This document shows, in pieces, positions 21,101 through 45,200 of a DNA stretch of 64,000 nucleotides (within the stretch, counting starts at the first letter, position 1; each line of letters starts with the position of its first letter). The translations under genes were made by a program, and so were the position numbers. Source of the stretch: Azadirachta indica (taxonomy: Eukaryota > Streptophyta > Magnoliopsida > Sapindales > Meliaceae); the NCBI GenBank assembly GCA_022749755.1, contig CM040445.1, positions 11,243,182 through 11,307,181 of the forward strand. Reading direction: 5' to 3'. The notes below the pieces were generated by a model, which worked only from the letters and a program-made list of their open reading frames with translations, searched no databases and was not told where the DNA came from.

Positions 21101-24100
21101 TCATTTCTTCGTTTTATCAAGAACCTCAATATATCTCTTTGGAATCCCAAATTGTTCAACTAGATGTTTCGCTACATCTTCAATCACTCCACCTTGAATA
21201 AGCACCTCCTGCCCTTTCTTACCTGGAAAAAGAATAAAACATAAAAAATAATATCAAACGAACAAAAACATGTGAGGTTGCAACTTGAAGGTCAAGGAAA
21301 CAAAAAAAAATAGAGACGAAACGAGTGGTCACTGTAACTTCAAAAGAAGCTCAGAAAGAATTACAGTGATCATCATTATATTGCTCGAAACAGGGAATGT
21401 TATGAAAGCACCCAGCACATCAATTAACTTAGGCGTTCATACCGACTAAAACAATTTTTATCATGCTAGAGCTCTTTCTAACTTTTATGCGATTTGGTTG
21501 CCAATGAAAAAAAGCTTGGGATAGAGATATGAAAGTTGCTTTACACCGTTAGGGGAAACTCAAATTCTAAACTTGTCTGAGATTGCATTTTTTTAAAAGA
21601 TTAAATTCTGAAAAATATTCTTACTTAAATTATATATATTACCTATCTTCATAACATAACCCTATGAAACCTTTTTTAGGGTTATTACACAGTGCCTAAC
21701 AATTGTTGTAGCTAGTATGCCCAACATTCACATATAAGTTAGGACTTGTCTTATTTTTTGTCTTAATGTTTAATTTGCCGAATTTAGTTATTTTAGGTAA
21801 TGAAGTATGTCTGTTTATTTAACTTAAAAGAAAATTTTAAAACTTTTTTTTTATTAAGTAAAAGGTCAATTTTCTTTTTTATTTTTGCCTTGATCTTAAA
21901 AATCTAAATAAATCTAAAAAAAAACTAAATAATTTTATTATATATTTTTCTATAAATACTTATTTTCAGATTTCCCCAAAAAAAAAATAAAATTAAAATA
22001 CGAACCATTCAGATTCAGACATTCAAATGTACTCAGAATTCAAACTCATTTAAAATTTAGGAAAAGAAGCAAACACAACCTTAGTCTATTTCTCAGTGTG
22101 AAACATTAAATCCCTTACAATGCTATATTCAATTCAGCAATTACAAGGAGAAGGCAGATAAATGAGCATACCTGGTAGTTCTGCCACTGTTGTACTGCAA
22201 GCAAACTTCTTCTGCAGCTCAGATGCCAAGGCTTCGGCATCCATCAAGAAGGTTTCCAAACCTGACAATTTTGTCACCTTTTTGTTTCCCTGTCGCCTTT
22301 CTGTCACTATTTGAATCGTTTTCAACGCACCTTTCCGAACGACTGACTCACTTCCTCTGCTCACAACATGGTGGGCCTGCATCCGGCTTACAAATGTTGA
22401 CCCTACATCTTTCTTATGTATCTCTGTTGGGTACATTGATCCTTTTTTAATGGCTCCCTTGAACAAAGCATCGCATAGCATTGGATCCAAAACCACAATG
22501 GATTTGTTAGTTGGCTTAACCAGATTTTCTTTCTCAATGTACTTGAATACAATATCACAGGCTTCAGAAAAACTGTAAAGTTTCCCTGTATCAGCACCAA
22601 CAGATGCGAAAATGGAATTGACATGCACACTTGGTTTATAAATCTCTGCCACTTCAAGCATTTTTGACGGCCAAGTATCACTAGCTGCAGGATCAACAGC
22701 CTGATTGGTTTTCTCTGCTTGTCGTTTCTCGGGCTTGAAGGATAAGTAGTCTGGGTGACTACGGTTAATAGAAAATAATACCGTTTCCTTCTTATACTTA
22801 TCTTCTTTCACTGAAATCTGCCATTATCATGGAAAATCTACTAAGTAAATAGAATGTAAGCATCAACTGCAACACACACAAAAAGAAAACAAGGGAAAAA
22901 AGGTCTTGCAGATCATTATTTTCCTTTTTAGAACTATGCACTTGCAACAATGTAATCTCTTGATTGAGATATCCATCAAAACAAATAACAGCAGTATGTC
23001 TGAATTAAAAAGCAAATTGGGATCAATGGATGGTCCTACAAGTAATTATTGGACACAACCAAGAAACTTCAAATTTCAACTGTTTATGATTGTTTCTATA
23101 AGGTTAGAAGGAAACACACCAGTCCTGCAGATGATTTAGCTTGCAACCACTTGGACAATTTTTTGTGAGACGATTTCTTGATATCAAGTGTGATACCAGA
23201 AGGCCTACAGGGTAATACATGGTTCGACCTGCATCCACGATAAAATCAATAATACTTGTTATGAGAAGAGCAAACAAAGAAGAAAAATTACAATGCAATA
23301 GAGAGCACACTACAATGTTTGTCCAGTATAGTAGCAGAATTATCTATGTGCATGTACACGTGCGTATGCGCCTCTCTGCACATTGCAAGTAAAATAAAAT
23401 GTTTGGGCAATACAATAATCAATAAAATTAAATCCGTGCACGCATGCAAACACGAGTGCATGTTTATGTATGAATGCATCAAGAAACTTAAGCTCATGAG
23501 TGTGTCATTTGATCTTTGATATTTCCCATCCCTAAGCACTATCTCTTTCCCTTTAAATTTATCAAATTTCTTAAAGTTTGAGATCCAGAAGACCATCAAG
23601 CATAGCCAATTATGAAATCAAGCCAAGCACAAGCCAATCAAACTTCAAAAATAAGAGAAAACCTCAAGACATGATTGTTCACATTGGAATTGATAGTATA
23701 TCAAATTTCATTAAAACAGAAAGAATCCTTCCATTAATTGCGGATATATTTGCAGTGAGAATTAGTTTTCATGAAAAACAGTTTACTCTCAATAAATAAT
23801 GAAAATAAGATGCATATTAGTTCACCCGATTACATCTATACACCCTAAAGGTCCAATTGCAACCAAGAGCCTCCACTCGCTGACAAATGGATCTAATCAG
23901 ATTATTCATGCTACATCAACAGAGAAAGATTATTCTAGTAACCAAAATTGTATAACAAAATGAACCAATTAGCCAACTATGATCCTCATCATCCATCAGG
24001 ACAACTAACAAAATCACAAATAGAAGGAAAAAGAAGAGAACAACGTAATACATCCTAACCAATTGCGTCAAATATATGAACTCCTCAATAATTTGGCTAT

Positions 24101-25862
24101 TGTTGCCACACAACAAAAATTTAACCTTTCATTAAGATAATAAATGCAAAAACACATATATCTTCATGCAAATTACACAACAGTATCTGGAAAATTATAA
24201 TGTCAATATCTTACCACAATGTGCTTCCAGGCATGGGAAGGTCTTTATCCTTAACTGTTATATGCAAAGCTTGCAAAAGGCATTTGTCCAAATAAGCATC
24301 GACATCCTCAGTGGTTAGAACATGCTGCTCCTCATTTGATTCATCAGCATCAATATTTTCCGATAATTTCAAATCACCCACATCTGAAATTACTTGTTCT
24401 GCTATGTTACCATCAGAATCATTCTGTGTTGCCGAAGCAGGACTAGGTTCAGAAGCAGCATTGCCTACATCAACAACGCCACCTTCATTGACGATTCCAT
24501 TCTGTTGACTGTTTGAACCTTCAGCAGCACCTTCACACGAATCAGAAACTTGAAATGATGACAAAAAAGCAGGATCCTCAAGTACCACATCTTCTAGAAA
24601 CCCCGCATTTGGCACGTAATGACCCCCAACTGATTCCCTGCAAAACATTCCAAAATAATGTCATTTATGAACAAACTAATTGACTTCTATACGGTCTCCA
24701 GCTATACTTGCCAAAGTAAGTCACGATAGTAGTGAGTTATCCTCAGACCCTTTCCGCGTAACCCAGCTTTCAAAGCTTCAGTGCTGCTCATAGTAGTAGA
24801 ACCAACCTGCATTAAAGTCATTTAATCCTTAACAAAGCTTAAAAAGAGTACTAATCTACTTTGCCTGCCACCTCTGATGGTGATTCATGGTAAATGTAAA
24901 TGCCAAATAAGCTTACTGCAATCGGCGCTGGATTGCCAGGAACTTTTACAGCCCATGGTTCCCCAGATAAAAATGATGGTAAACCTTCAGCAGGTACACT
25001 AATACCAGGGAACATTAAATCCGCCCCTCCAATGACAAATCGAGAAACCTCACCTCCTTTCAGCATAAAAAATGGCAGCAGTTCGGGCACTTTCCACAGA
25101 GCAAAAACTGCTCAAAGAGAAAACTAACAGTTAAGAAATCCATAAAAATAAAAACTCAAATATCATGTATGCTCTACAATAAAAGAAATCCCATTACCTC
25201 AAATTGCATCGAAGTATGCTATAATAAACTCAAGTTTGCTACCAACAACTAATAATAAATGCTAAAATCAAATCCGTGATCCCACTCAAAGTGAAACATG
25301 AAACCAAAATGCTATTCATGCTGAAAATGCAAGAAAAAACTGACTTCAACATCCAATTCCAGGTAAAATCATCAGACTGGCATGCTTCCGCGCAACCATA
25401 ATACCATTTTTAAAGCCCATAAACGGCACAGTGCCCAATAGTTTCACATTAACAATTCAAAATCTCTTTTTTTCCATTCTTCTCCAACTTTGCTCAATAA
25501 AATTCAATTTCCAAATAAATCATCATCACAAACCTGTGGGGAAAAGCTCGGTGCCTCTTCCGTCAATGTCAAAAAACACAGGAAAGCCACCTTCAACGGT
25601 ATAGACAAGAACACGATTCTGAAACTTCGAAACTGTAATCTCTGTCTGTACAGAGTACATAAACAAAAAAATGCAAAATAATTAGACAATGTAAAACAAA
25701 AATAAAATTATTATTATTAAGTTCTACCTTGGGAGGGAGTAAAGCGTCGATATCGGCATCGGAAGCGCGAGGAAATCTGTCCCTCAGAGTTCTCTTCAGC
25801 TTCTTCCGGTCGGCGCCCGAAAGCCGTTGGTGCGATTTCGCGTCCACTGGTTTCTTAAACAT
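21101..25862 (-). CDS. eIF2D: Eukaryotic translation initiation factor 2D (ligatin-like)
   Basis: Eight exons, in coding order: 25862-25728, 25645-25534, 25107-24917, 24806-24712, 24637-24215, 23228-23120, 22817-22172, 21222-21101. They sum to 1833 nt, an uninterrupted 610-aa frame starting MFKKPVDAKS and ending LDKTKK. The order fits eIF2D: N-terminal pre-PUA and PUA region (about 1-170, with FVIGGADLMFPGI), a Ser/Asp/Glu-rich linker, a SWIB/MDM2-like domain (about 412-480) and a C-terminal SUI1/eIF1-like domain (about 500-600, LKTIQIVTERR and LIQGGVIEDVAKHL). Family members deliver initiator tRNA to the 40S subunit and recycle post-termination 40S complexes in the cytosol. All introns are GT-AG except intron 4 (donor at 24711-24710), which reads GC-AG. 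Divergent from the dynamin gene to the right. Confidence 0.93.
24638..24711 (-). other. GC-AG intron of eIF2D
   Basis: Exon 4 ends ...CTACTTTG-like sequence followed by GCAAGTATAG. Only cutting before GCAAGT joins TG to the next exon's G to give the conserved LLWESVGG. The overlapping GT three bases further on (GTATAG) would shift the frame. GCAAGT is the usual consensus of GC-AG donors. Confidence 0.8.
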
Positions 25863-27848
25863 TTTATTTGTTCAAATTAAAACTGATTCAAATTACTGAT
25901 TACTGATATCAGACTGGAATTTGATTAGGCTTTAACGGATGTCTAGGGATTATTGGAAGCTTCTGGAAATGGAGCTGAAGAGGCGGTGGCAGCAAACTCT
26001 GACAGAAGAAACAGAGTGCGATGTATTTTTTGGGTTTTTTATTCTTTTTTTCAGTTTACGAAATATGCAACAGCTTTTAAGAATATAAAAATAAAATAAA
26101 CGATATTGTCGACTTTTTAAAAATATAGATATTATGTAATTAATTACGAAAATAGTTTCCTTTAAATAAAACATTTATCAAAGAATATTTGCTTTAAAGT
26201 TTATTGTAGCATCATTGTATTTTAATAGGGAAAAAATCTTGCATGAGATTATTTCTAGCTATCACCTCATCAAAATTTATATATATATATGGGACAGATT
26301 AATAACTCTTTTATTTTATATAAAATTTTACATTAATTATATACTATTAAATAAAAATATATTTAACGGTTGATATTATATTTGATCATAATATTATATT
26401 ATATAGAAATGATAAAGAATATAAATATTGTATATATGATAAAACGATTTTATAACAATATCATACAATAAAATAAATCATTTTAAACTTTTTTATTTTA
26501 TGATAGATGAGATGAAATATCATTTTTATTTGATAACAAATAAAATATCATATTTATTGAATAAACATATCAATTAAACTATATTGTACTAACAATTGAT
26601 TTAACTATATTCGTACGTACATTCATTCAGGATCGGGCTCAATTCGGGCTTTCTAAAATCCGGATATATGTTTGACGATCATAAACTTAAGCCCAAAAGA
26701 TCTAAGCCCATAAGCAATTAAATTGTTGCACTAAAATGTGTTTTTGCGGGGAAAAGAAAAAAACTGAATTGAAATATTCAGCACAAATTACAAAATAATC
26801 GAAAGGATGCTTCTAGATTATTTACATTACTAGTAATATATCAAATTAAAGTCAGTTTCAATGTTTTATTTTTTTAATGGTTATTTTGAAAATAAATTGT
26901 TTATAATTAATGTTTTAAGAATCCATTTGGTATAACTTTTTAAAAAGTAGAGTTTTTATTCATAAATTTTTTATAAGTAAAATTTTTAACAAAAGTTTAT
27001 TAATTTTTTAGTTGTCATAAATAAATTTTAAGAAAAATTCGAATAATTAATTTCATAAACAAATTTTTAATGTTTTATTTTAAATAAATAACATAAAATT
27101 TTAAAAATAAAATAAGGATATTTTAGATAATTTTATCTTTTAAAAAAGTCGAAATTTTTTTTTACTAAAAGCTCAAATTTTGGACTTTTTTAATAAAAGA
27201 AAAATATTTTTTTAATTTACAAATACTCTTTTCTAGTATTAACCAAACGACATTAAAAAAATTTAAAAAAATTTTTATTATTAAAAAAATCCTTTTGGTC
27301 AATTAAAAATCTAAATCAAACAAGCATTTAGTATCAACAAAAAAATTATAAAAATAAAATAATGTAAATTAAAAACTTTCTTAAAAATTTATGTTTTAAA
27401 TAAAAATTTTCTATTGTGGTTTAACATTTTAGTCAAATAAAGACTGAAATTATTGATTTATAATTTTTTGTTAGTGATCTTTTCTCAAAAATATTGGACA
27501 TTTTTTGGAATACAATTTTAATAATATTAAAAAAGGTTTTTTGAAGATGTTCTTATAACGAAAAAAAATTAATTTTTTCAAATATTTACGAGAAATCAAT
27601 AAATTTATTTAGGATGGATCAATATTCTTGCATAAAAGAAATAGAATTAATGTTAGCAATTTATGAACAGAAAAATCACTTTTCATATAAGAAATACTAA
27701 TTAATTTGATTTTTTGTTTAAAAAATAAAACTAATTTTATAATCTCATTTGATGATTTATATTTTAAGTACTTTTTGGTTTTGAAAATGATATTTCAAGA
27801 AAATTGACTTAAGAAGGTTCTTTTATCAAAGTATTTACGTTTTAAATT
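25863..27848. other. AT-rich spacer
   Basis: No gene. The first part is the promoter and 5' UTR of eIF2D. From about 26900 to 27560 the sequence is dominated by A/T runs with motifs such as CATTTGGTATAAC and ACCAAACGACA that look like MITE ends, but a boundary pair could not be fixed. Confidence 0.5.
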
Positions 27849-28058
27849 TCAAAGCTGACCTGACACTACATGGCACGGAACATAACGTAGTGCGCATTGT
27901 ATTGGATCATTACGTATTTGAATTTTGATGACGTGGCCATTATAAATTTCAACGCCGACCATCTGATTCTTGCCTGCCTTCAGTAACTGATCAAATGCTG
28001 CGCCTGAACTTGCCGTTAATTCATTTGCAACCGTTGATTTTTCCTGACGGCCAACCAA
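27849..28058 (-). CDS. Small unrecognised open reading frame
   Basis: A 69-codon frame (starts MVGRQEKSTV, ends VVSGQL) lies in a pocket distinctly less AT-rich than its flanks, with coding-like composition (SSGAAFDQLLKAGKNQ, VGVEIYNGHVIKI). I do not recognise the family. No second exon or domain motif was found. It may be a relic exon captured by a transposon or a chance frame. Confidence 0.25.
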   Translation of the reverse strand: MVGRQEKSTVANELTASSGAAFDQLLKAGKNQMVGVEIYNGHVIKIQIRNDPIQCALRYVPCHVVSGQL

Positions 28059-28389
28059 ATATAAATTGAATTAAATTAAATAAATATAAATAAAATGACT
28101 ATTTCCATTAAAGCCCTTTTATTTATACAAAATCATAAGAAATTTGAAATTTTTTAAATTCATCATTTAAGTCCCATTATGTAAGCATTCCAAAAGCATT
28201 GTTTAGGTCTCTCGATTATTTTGACCATCTGTTGATTTTAGTGTTCTGAGGGTAATTTGTAAATTTTGTGAGTGAATTTATCATCATTTTCTTGGGAGCC
28301 AACTTTTAATTTTCTACAATAAGTCAACTTTTAATTATAAAAACTCCAAAAATTTAAGTGATAATATATTGAAAAGTTGATAAAACTAG

Positions 28390-29098
28390 GAGATGACTTT
28401 TAAAGCATTAGAGACTCAAGCAATGAATTAATCACAATTTTTTATGAACTAATTATTAATTTCTTAAAATAAGTTAATTTTTTCAAAATATAAATACCAT
28501 TAATTTGGTTCAATTTATTTTAACTCAGTTATTAACACTAAAATTTACATCATAAAATAATCCTAATAGTTATAAAATAAATTCTAATACATAACATATG
28601 TCTTTGAGAAGAAAAATTAATTTTAACACTTGTATTTTAATTGCATATATTGTATTATTATGTATTTTTGTTATATATTTTTATTGTAAAATTAGTAATA
28701 ATTATGACAACATAACAAAAATTTTTAATAATTTTTATAAACTTGAAGATTATTTTTGTCTTAAAATAAAGAGGTATTATAGTAATTCTACAATTACATT
28801 AAACAAAATATTATTAAGATGGTAGTTACAAAAGTTCAACAAAATTTAAATAATAATTACTTTAAGAATCACAAAAAATGCGAACGATGATTTAGTTAAA
28901 ATATTTATGAGAATTAAGCGATGACTTAAAAAATACAAGAGACTCAAGTAGATAATTTGTTAAAATGTTGATGTGGTTGAGTGATTACCTTAGAAATACA
29001 AGAGACTCAAGCGGTGAATTCAAATTCAACAAACCGAGAGGGTTGAGCAAAGAAGACTTAAGTAACACTAGAGACAACCGATGAATTTGTTAAACTTC
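28390..29098. repeat. Four dispersed copies of a ~40-bp motif
   Basis: A motif of the form GATGACTT...ACAAGAGACTCAAG..GATGAATT recurs at about 28390-28429, 28919-28957, 28981-29020 and 29053-29098. An inverted relative (AAATTCATCATTTAAGTCCC) lies near 28155. The arrangement suggests subterminal repeats of a decayed transposon. Confidence 0.5.
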
Positions 29099-29278
29099 CG
29101 CTTTTTATGATTTTACGAAAAATAAAATGGTCTTGACTGTAAATAATCCTTGAATCTACCATAGAAGAAAACAGTCCCATCGCGCACTTAAACCATTAAG
29201 GAAGCTCAAAATTTAAAAGAGTAAAAAATAAAAATTAAAAAAAAAAAGAAAGAAATGAATCAAATGAATTAAAACAAG

Positions 29279-29440
29279 ATTCAAAACAACAAGAAAAGAG
29301 AGAGAAAGAAAAAGAATTCAAAATTCATTTTCAAAAAAACATTTAAGAGAGAGAAAGAGAAAAGGATTCCTCTTCTTCGTCGTCTCTTCTCTTCTCTTCT
29401 CTTCTCTCCATTTCCGTTCCTTTTCTTCTCTTTCTTTCTT
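29279..29440 (+). promoter_or_regulatory. GAGA/CT-rich leader region of DRP2
   Basis: A purine block rich in GAGA (29279-29365) is followed by a pyrimidine block with (CTTCT)n (about 29368-29440), ending about 120 bp before the DRP2 start codon. Such CT patches and GAGA tracts are common in plant core promoters and 5' leaders. The two blocks are near-complementary and could pair. The role is inferred. Confidence 0.5.
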
Positions 29441-29558
29441 CAGAACTTCTCTGATCGCTTCAGAAGCAGCAGATCTAGGGTTTGCTATTCGATTCGGTTC
29501 GATTCGATCTGTGTTTACTAATCAGATTTACTGATTTTAGATTCGAGAACAGTTAGTA

Positions 29559-40326
<10,768 letters not shown>

Positions 40327-42212
40327 TTGGCTGACGGATTTTGCTTCTCAATTCATATTTTAACCAATCCATGATTGCGGCATTTGTGGCTTAAAATTTC
40401 TACTTTATTAGAATCATTAGAAACGAGGGTGTTTTGTGTACATAGGACTGCAACAGTACTTCCTGAACGTCAGGATTTTACAGGATGCTCGAGTACTGTC
40501 AGAACAATGGATTCAAAGTGTATTGGAAATCCATTTATCATATTCTTCTATTCATTTTTCTTCTGTCACTCTTGGAAGATTTTAGTTTTGATTTTTATGT
40601 CTCCCCTCATTTTTGGACGCCATAGATGTATTTGCTTTGTATCAATTTGTGGTTTTACATACACACTTTTGGACTCCGATGGAACTGTATCGTTCTGGAA
40701 TTAAGATTCTTGTACGTGAAGAAGTATATTATATTTGGCCAATGTGATATATTTTCTTCTCTATAAACATTCTCTTCCTAATATATATATATTTTTCAAA
40801 AATTAGGAAAAAGTAACAGACGTAGAGTCTGGGACGCTCTTTGTCCTTGTTAGGCTCAAATAGAGGAAAGGCCAGTGCGATATGATTTGAGTATGATATG
40901 AACGAGTCTTACATCGCAATGTAAGGATTAGAATGATAAATTAAATTTTTTTAAGCATAAATTTAAAAATGAACAATAATTACAGAAATAATAGCTATAA
41001 TCCGGGATCCGTACATCTCTGGTTCCATTTTCAGCTATATGCTTTCCTAATGTAAACAGGTGGCTTACATTCTTGATCAAGTAAGAGTTTTGGAGGAAGA
41101 AATGCTCCTCAGGATATAGCAGCAAAGACTTATTCATGTGAAGCCTAAGAACTCTCGTGTTTAGCTACCAAAATTCCTGAATCCTAACAATCAGTTGAAA
41201 CCACACAGCAAGCTACAGGAAAAGGTAGTTACTAGAATCATAGTATAAACCAGGGGTTGCAGGCTCAATTAGCGTAATTTCGGAGTGAATCCTTGTGAGA
41301 TCGGATCCGTACTGAGAGTTAGTCTTTTCTCCGTTTATTGTACTCGTCTTGGCCCGTTTTTCATTAGCAAATCTTTTGTCAAGATTGAGTGAAATTCAGA
41401 AGAAACCAAATTCATCTTGTACTGTTTTCATTGTCAAATCCTTTGAGAAGATTGAGTGAAATTTCCACAACATAGAAAAGATTAACGTGATAGATAAAAC
41501 ACCTGCAACAAGAAGAACAGAAATCAGTGGTTTGCTTGTTGGCTATGAATTGAAGCTCCAAGAATCAATTTTTTTGGTTAACCAACAATAGTTTGCTTTT
41601 TTTTTTGGTTAAATTTTTTTGTTTCTAGATGTCATTGACTTAGAATCAGCAAAGCTACCGTTCAATTGAAGGCATTAGAAAAAAGAGATGAAATATGTTG
41701 TCTTATTATCGTAGGCTGTAAGGCATTAATTAATTTGGCCCTTCTTGGAAGAAAACTTAGTTTCAATTGGACTGATTAATTACTGTAGATGATGTACACA
41801 ACTGGAAATGTATCAACAGATTAATTAATGGGACTGATATTTCTTCTTGTTTTTGTTCTTTTATTTTTAACTAACTTTTTTTTTTTTAAATGGAGTAAAT
41901 CTTTCAGCTATCATTCGCTATTTCTGTTTCTTTTTTCAATTTTATAGAAAAAAGAAGTGAATTTTCCCTTCGGTTGACATACAGATCACACGGTTTTCTA
42001 ATGTCAATTGAAAGTGAACGGGGGAGCTTTAATGAAATTATAATATCGGAAGAAAAAGTTTCGCAGAACAAGAAAAAAAATGATGAAACTTCCTGGAAGT
42101 TGGGAGGAAGTAGGTACATAGCCACAGCATGTATAAATTATGAAGTCAAAGTTCAAAATTTTCAGCATTCAAAATTTGATATCGAAATCTTTCATCAACT
42201 CAACTGCAAGCA
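40327..42212. other. DRP2 3' flank and TNL promoter
   Basis: No further gene. 40327-40750 is probably DRP2 3' UTR. 41254-41510 is repeated, imperfectly and in direct orientation, at 47715-47901, flanking the TIR-NB-LRR gene. 41900-42200 is the presumed TNL leader. Confidence 0.55.
41254..41510 (+). repeat. TNL-flanking direct repeat, left copy
   Basis: Shares with 47715-47901 the blocks GTGAGAT..GATC, TTAGTCTTT.CTC.GTT.A, TCAAGATTGAGTG.AAT and a terminal CCTGCAAC. Shorter related pieces occur near 48888 and 63890. Confidence 0.6.
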
Positions 42213-45200
42213 ATGGGCTTCTTGTTTTTCTTCTTGTTCTTCTCCTTTTTGTTCTTTTTCTTCTTCGTCCACAAACACGACTCTTCAAAAAAAATACGAT
42301 CTTCTTCTTCCTCTCCATCGTTGGCCAATGAAATTCCTCATATAAAGTATGATGTTTTTCTCAGTTTTAAAGGCGAAGATACCCGCAACAACTTTATCAG
42401 CCATTTCTATGCAGTTTTGCATGGAAAACATATTATAACTTTTAAAGATGACCAAATTAACAAAGGAGATGAAATTTTACCAACTCTTTTGAATGTTATT
42501 GAACAGTCAAAGATTGCAGTCGTTATTTTCTCAGAAAGATATGCTTCTTCCATATGGTGTTTGAAAGAACTTATAAAGATTATTAAATGCAAGAGAGAGT
42601 ACGGACAAATTGTAATACTAATTTTTTATCATGTTGATCCATCGGATGTAAGAAATCAGACCGGCACTTTTGGGGATGGATTTTCGAAACTCGAAGAAAG
42701 ATTTAAAGGAAGGTTAGACAAATTACAAAAATGGAGGGATGCTTTGAGGGAAGCCGCTAATTTATGTGGCTTTGATTTTCACAACATAAGGTATATATTT
42801 TTTTTCCGGTTTTCCAATATTAATTGTAATGGTCATATCCCACGTCGTGTTTTTAATTGCAAGAAAATGTGCTTTTAAAACGAATAATATTTGCATGGTA
42901 TGGAACTAGGGCTGTTTTGTTGACTAGGTTATAAAAGAGTTAAAATAATTTTTAGCTAATTACTATTAGACAAAGAGTATAATTGTTATTTTATAATAAA
43001 TTGGGATTTTTATGGACATTTGCAAAATCAGTAGGACTAATCAGACTAATTAGCTAAACTTTAAGGCCCTAAATGGCATGAACCTTATTAACTATATAAA
43101 ACTTATTTTTATTATTTTATTATATATTATTACTTTTAATTAATGTTAAATAATTCAAAAGTGTTAATAAAAAAAATTATACAAGTGTGCCACGTCCGCG
43201 CCATCAATGGTTGGCTAGCCGCCATTGCTTACGACGGGCCAATCGATGACGACGGGCATATGACAAAATAATGGTATGTTTTTATTCATTCTTAGATTTT
43301 TATAAATTAAAAGTAATAGTATATAATAAAATAATAAAACTAAGTTGTCAGCAAGGTTACGGTAAAAGTGCTTTTTTTCTTTTGGTTATTTGAATTAGCG
43401 AATGGACTTAATGGGTAAAATTTTAAACCTTGGGAGTAATTGGGAATTTGCCCTTAATAGCAGCAAGATGGAAACCTTTCATTGGATTTTTGGAAACTCA
43501 AATTTATAAATGCCAGGCAATTTCATTAAACATGTGTAGCAGCCAAAGCCAAAGCTATGAATATTGAAATTCAATATTTTTATTATTTGCATTCTTGAAA
43601 CGTGAGGTTGTAACCTCTTCATTACAACTCTCTACCAGTTAAAAATAAATTGAATACCTTTTTCTTTCACCATTCCAACTTAAAATTATTTTACTTAATT
43701 TTTGTTAGGTTTGAATCCTTACTTATAGAGAAAATTGTGGGAGATATATTGAAGAGACTCAATGATATGTTTTCAACTGATCTTGACAAAGATTTGGTCG
43801 GATTAGAATCACGCATCAATGAAATTGAATCGTTATTAAGTAATGAGTCGATAGATATTTACACTTTGGGTATTTGGGGCATTGGTGGTATTGGCAAGAC
43901 AACAATTGCTGGTGCTATTTTTAACAAGATCTCTAATTATTTTGATGCTTCTTGCTTTATGCAAAATGTTAGGGAAGAATTTGAAAAAATTGGTGGTTCA
44001 GTTCAATTGCGCCGGGAACTTTTTTCTACATTATTAGGGGATGGGAATTTGAATATTAGTATTCCTAATTCAGGATTCAACTTTGAAAGTAAAAGGATCA
44101 GCAGGAAGAAGGTTTTAATTATTTTTGATGATGTGACTAGCTCTGAACAAATAAAATTCTTAATTGGAAGCCTTGATTGGTTTATGTCTGGGAGTTTAAT
44201 CATCATAACGACAAGAAATAAACAAGTTCTTCGAAATTGTGGAGTGAAGAAGATATACAAGATGAAGAAATTAGTAAATATTGATGCTCTTAAGCTTTTC
44301 AGTTGGCATGCCTTTAAACAAAACCATCCTGCCGTAGGTTACGAGGAATTGTCAAATGAGATAATGCAATATGCTCAAGGTGTTCCACTAGCTATCAAAG
44401 TTTTGGGGAGGCTTTTATTTGGAAGGAGTAAAAGAGAATGGGAAAGTGAAATAAAGAAACTAAAAGTAGTTCCTCCTAATGACATTTTGAAGGTGTTAAA
44501 AGTAAGCTACGATGGGTTGGATGATAAAGAGAAAAATATCTTTTTAGATATTGCGTGTTTCTTCAAAGGAAAGGATAAAGATCTTGTGGCAAAATTTTTG
44601 GATTCAAGTGGCTTCTTTGCAGAAATAGGACTAAGTATTCTTGTTGACAAATGTCTAATAATTATATTGGACAACGAGATAACAATGCATGGTTTGCTTC
44701 AAGAAATGAGCAAAGAAATTGTTCGGCAAGAATCTGTCAATGATCCTGGAAAACGTAGTTGGTTATGGCATCACAATGATATATATAAGATTTTGACACG
44801 TAATACTGTAAGTCATAGATTAGACAGTATCATTTTGGAATTATATGTTATGTATGTAAATTTTATGTACATATGTTTATAGGAAAATTTATTGATCATA
44901 AAAGTAATCGAAAAAAGTGAAATAATTTTAAAAAATTTGAAATAGCGATGACCAGATAATCTAACGATAAATTTATGAATGAGATATAAATTTCTTTGCA
45001 AAGATTTGTATACATAGTTCTAGTGTTATTTGTATTCTCATGTCTTTTATTGCATTTGCTTTACGGAGTTGCATGATTTAACAATAATCCTTAGTTTGAA
45101 TTATATTACTTTCATACTAATTTTTGGTCGGTTATCAATTATCAGGGGGCTGAAGCAATTGAGGGTATCTCTTTAGATATGTCCAAAATAAAAAGCATAT

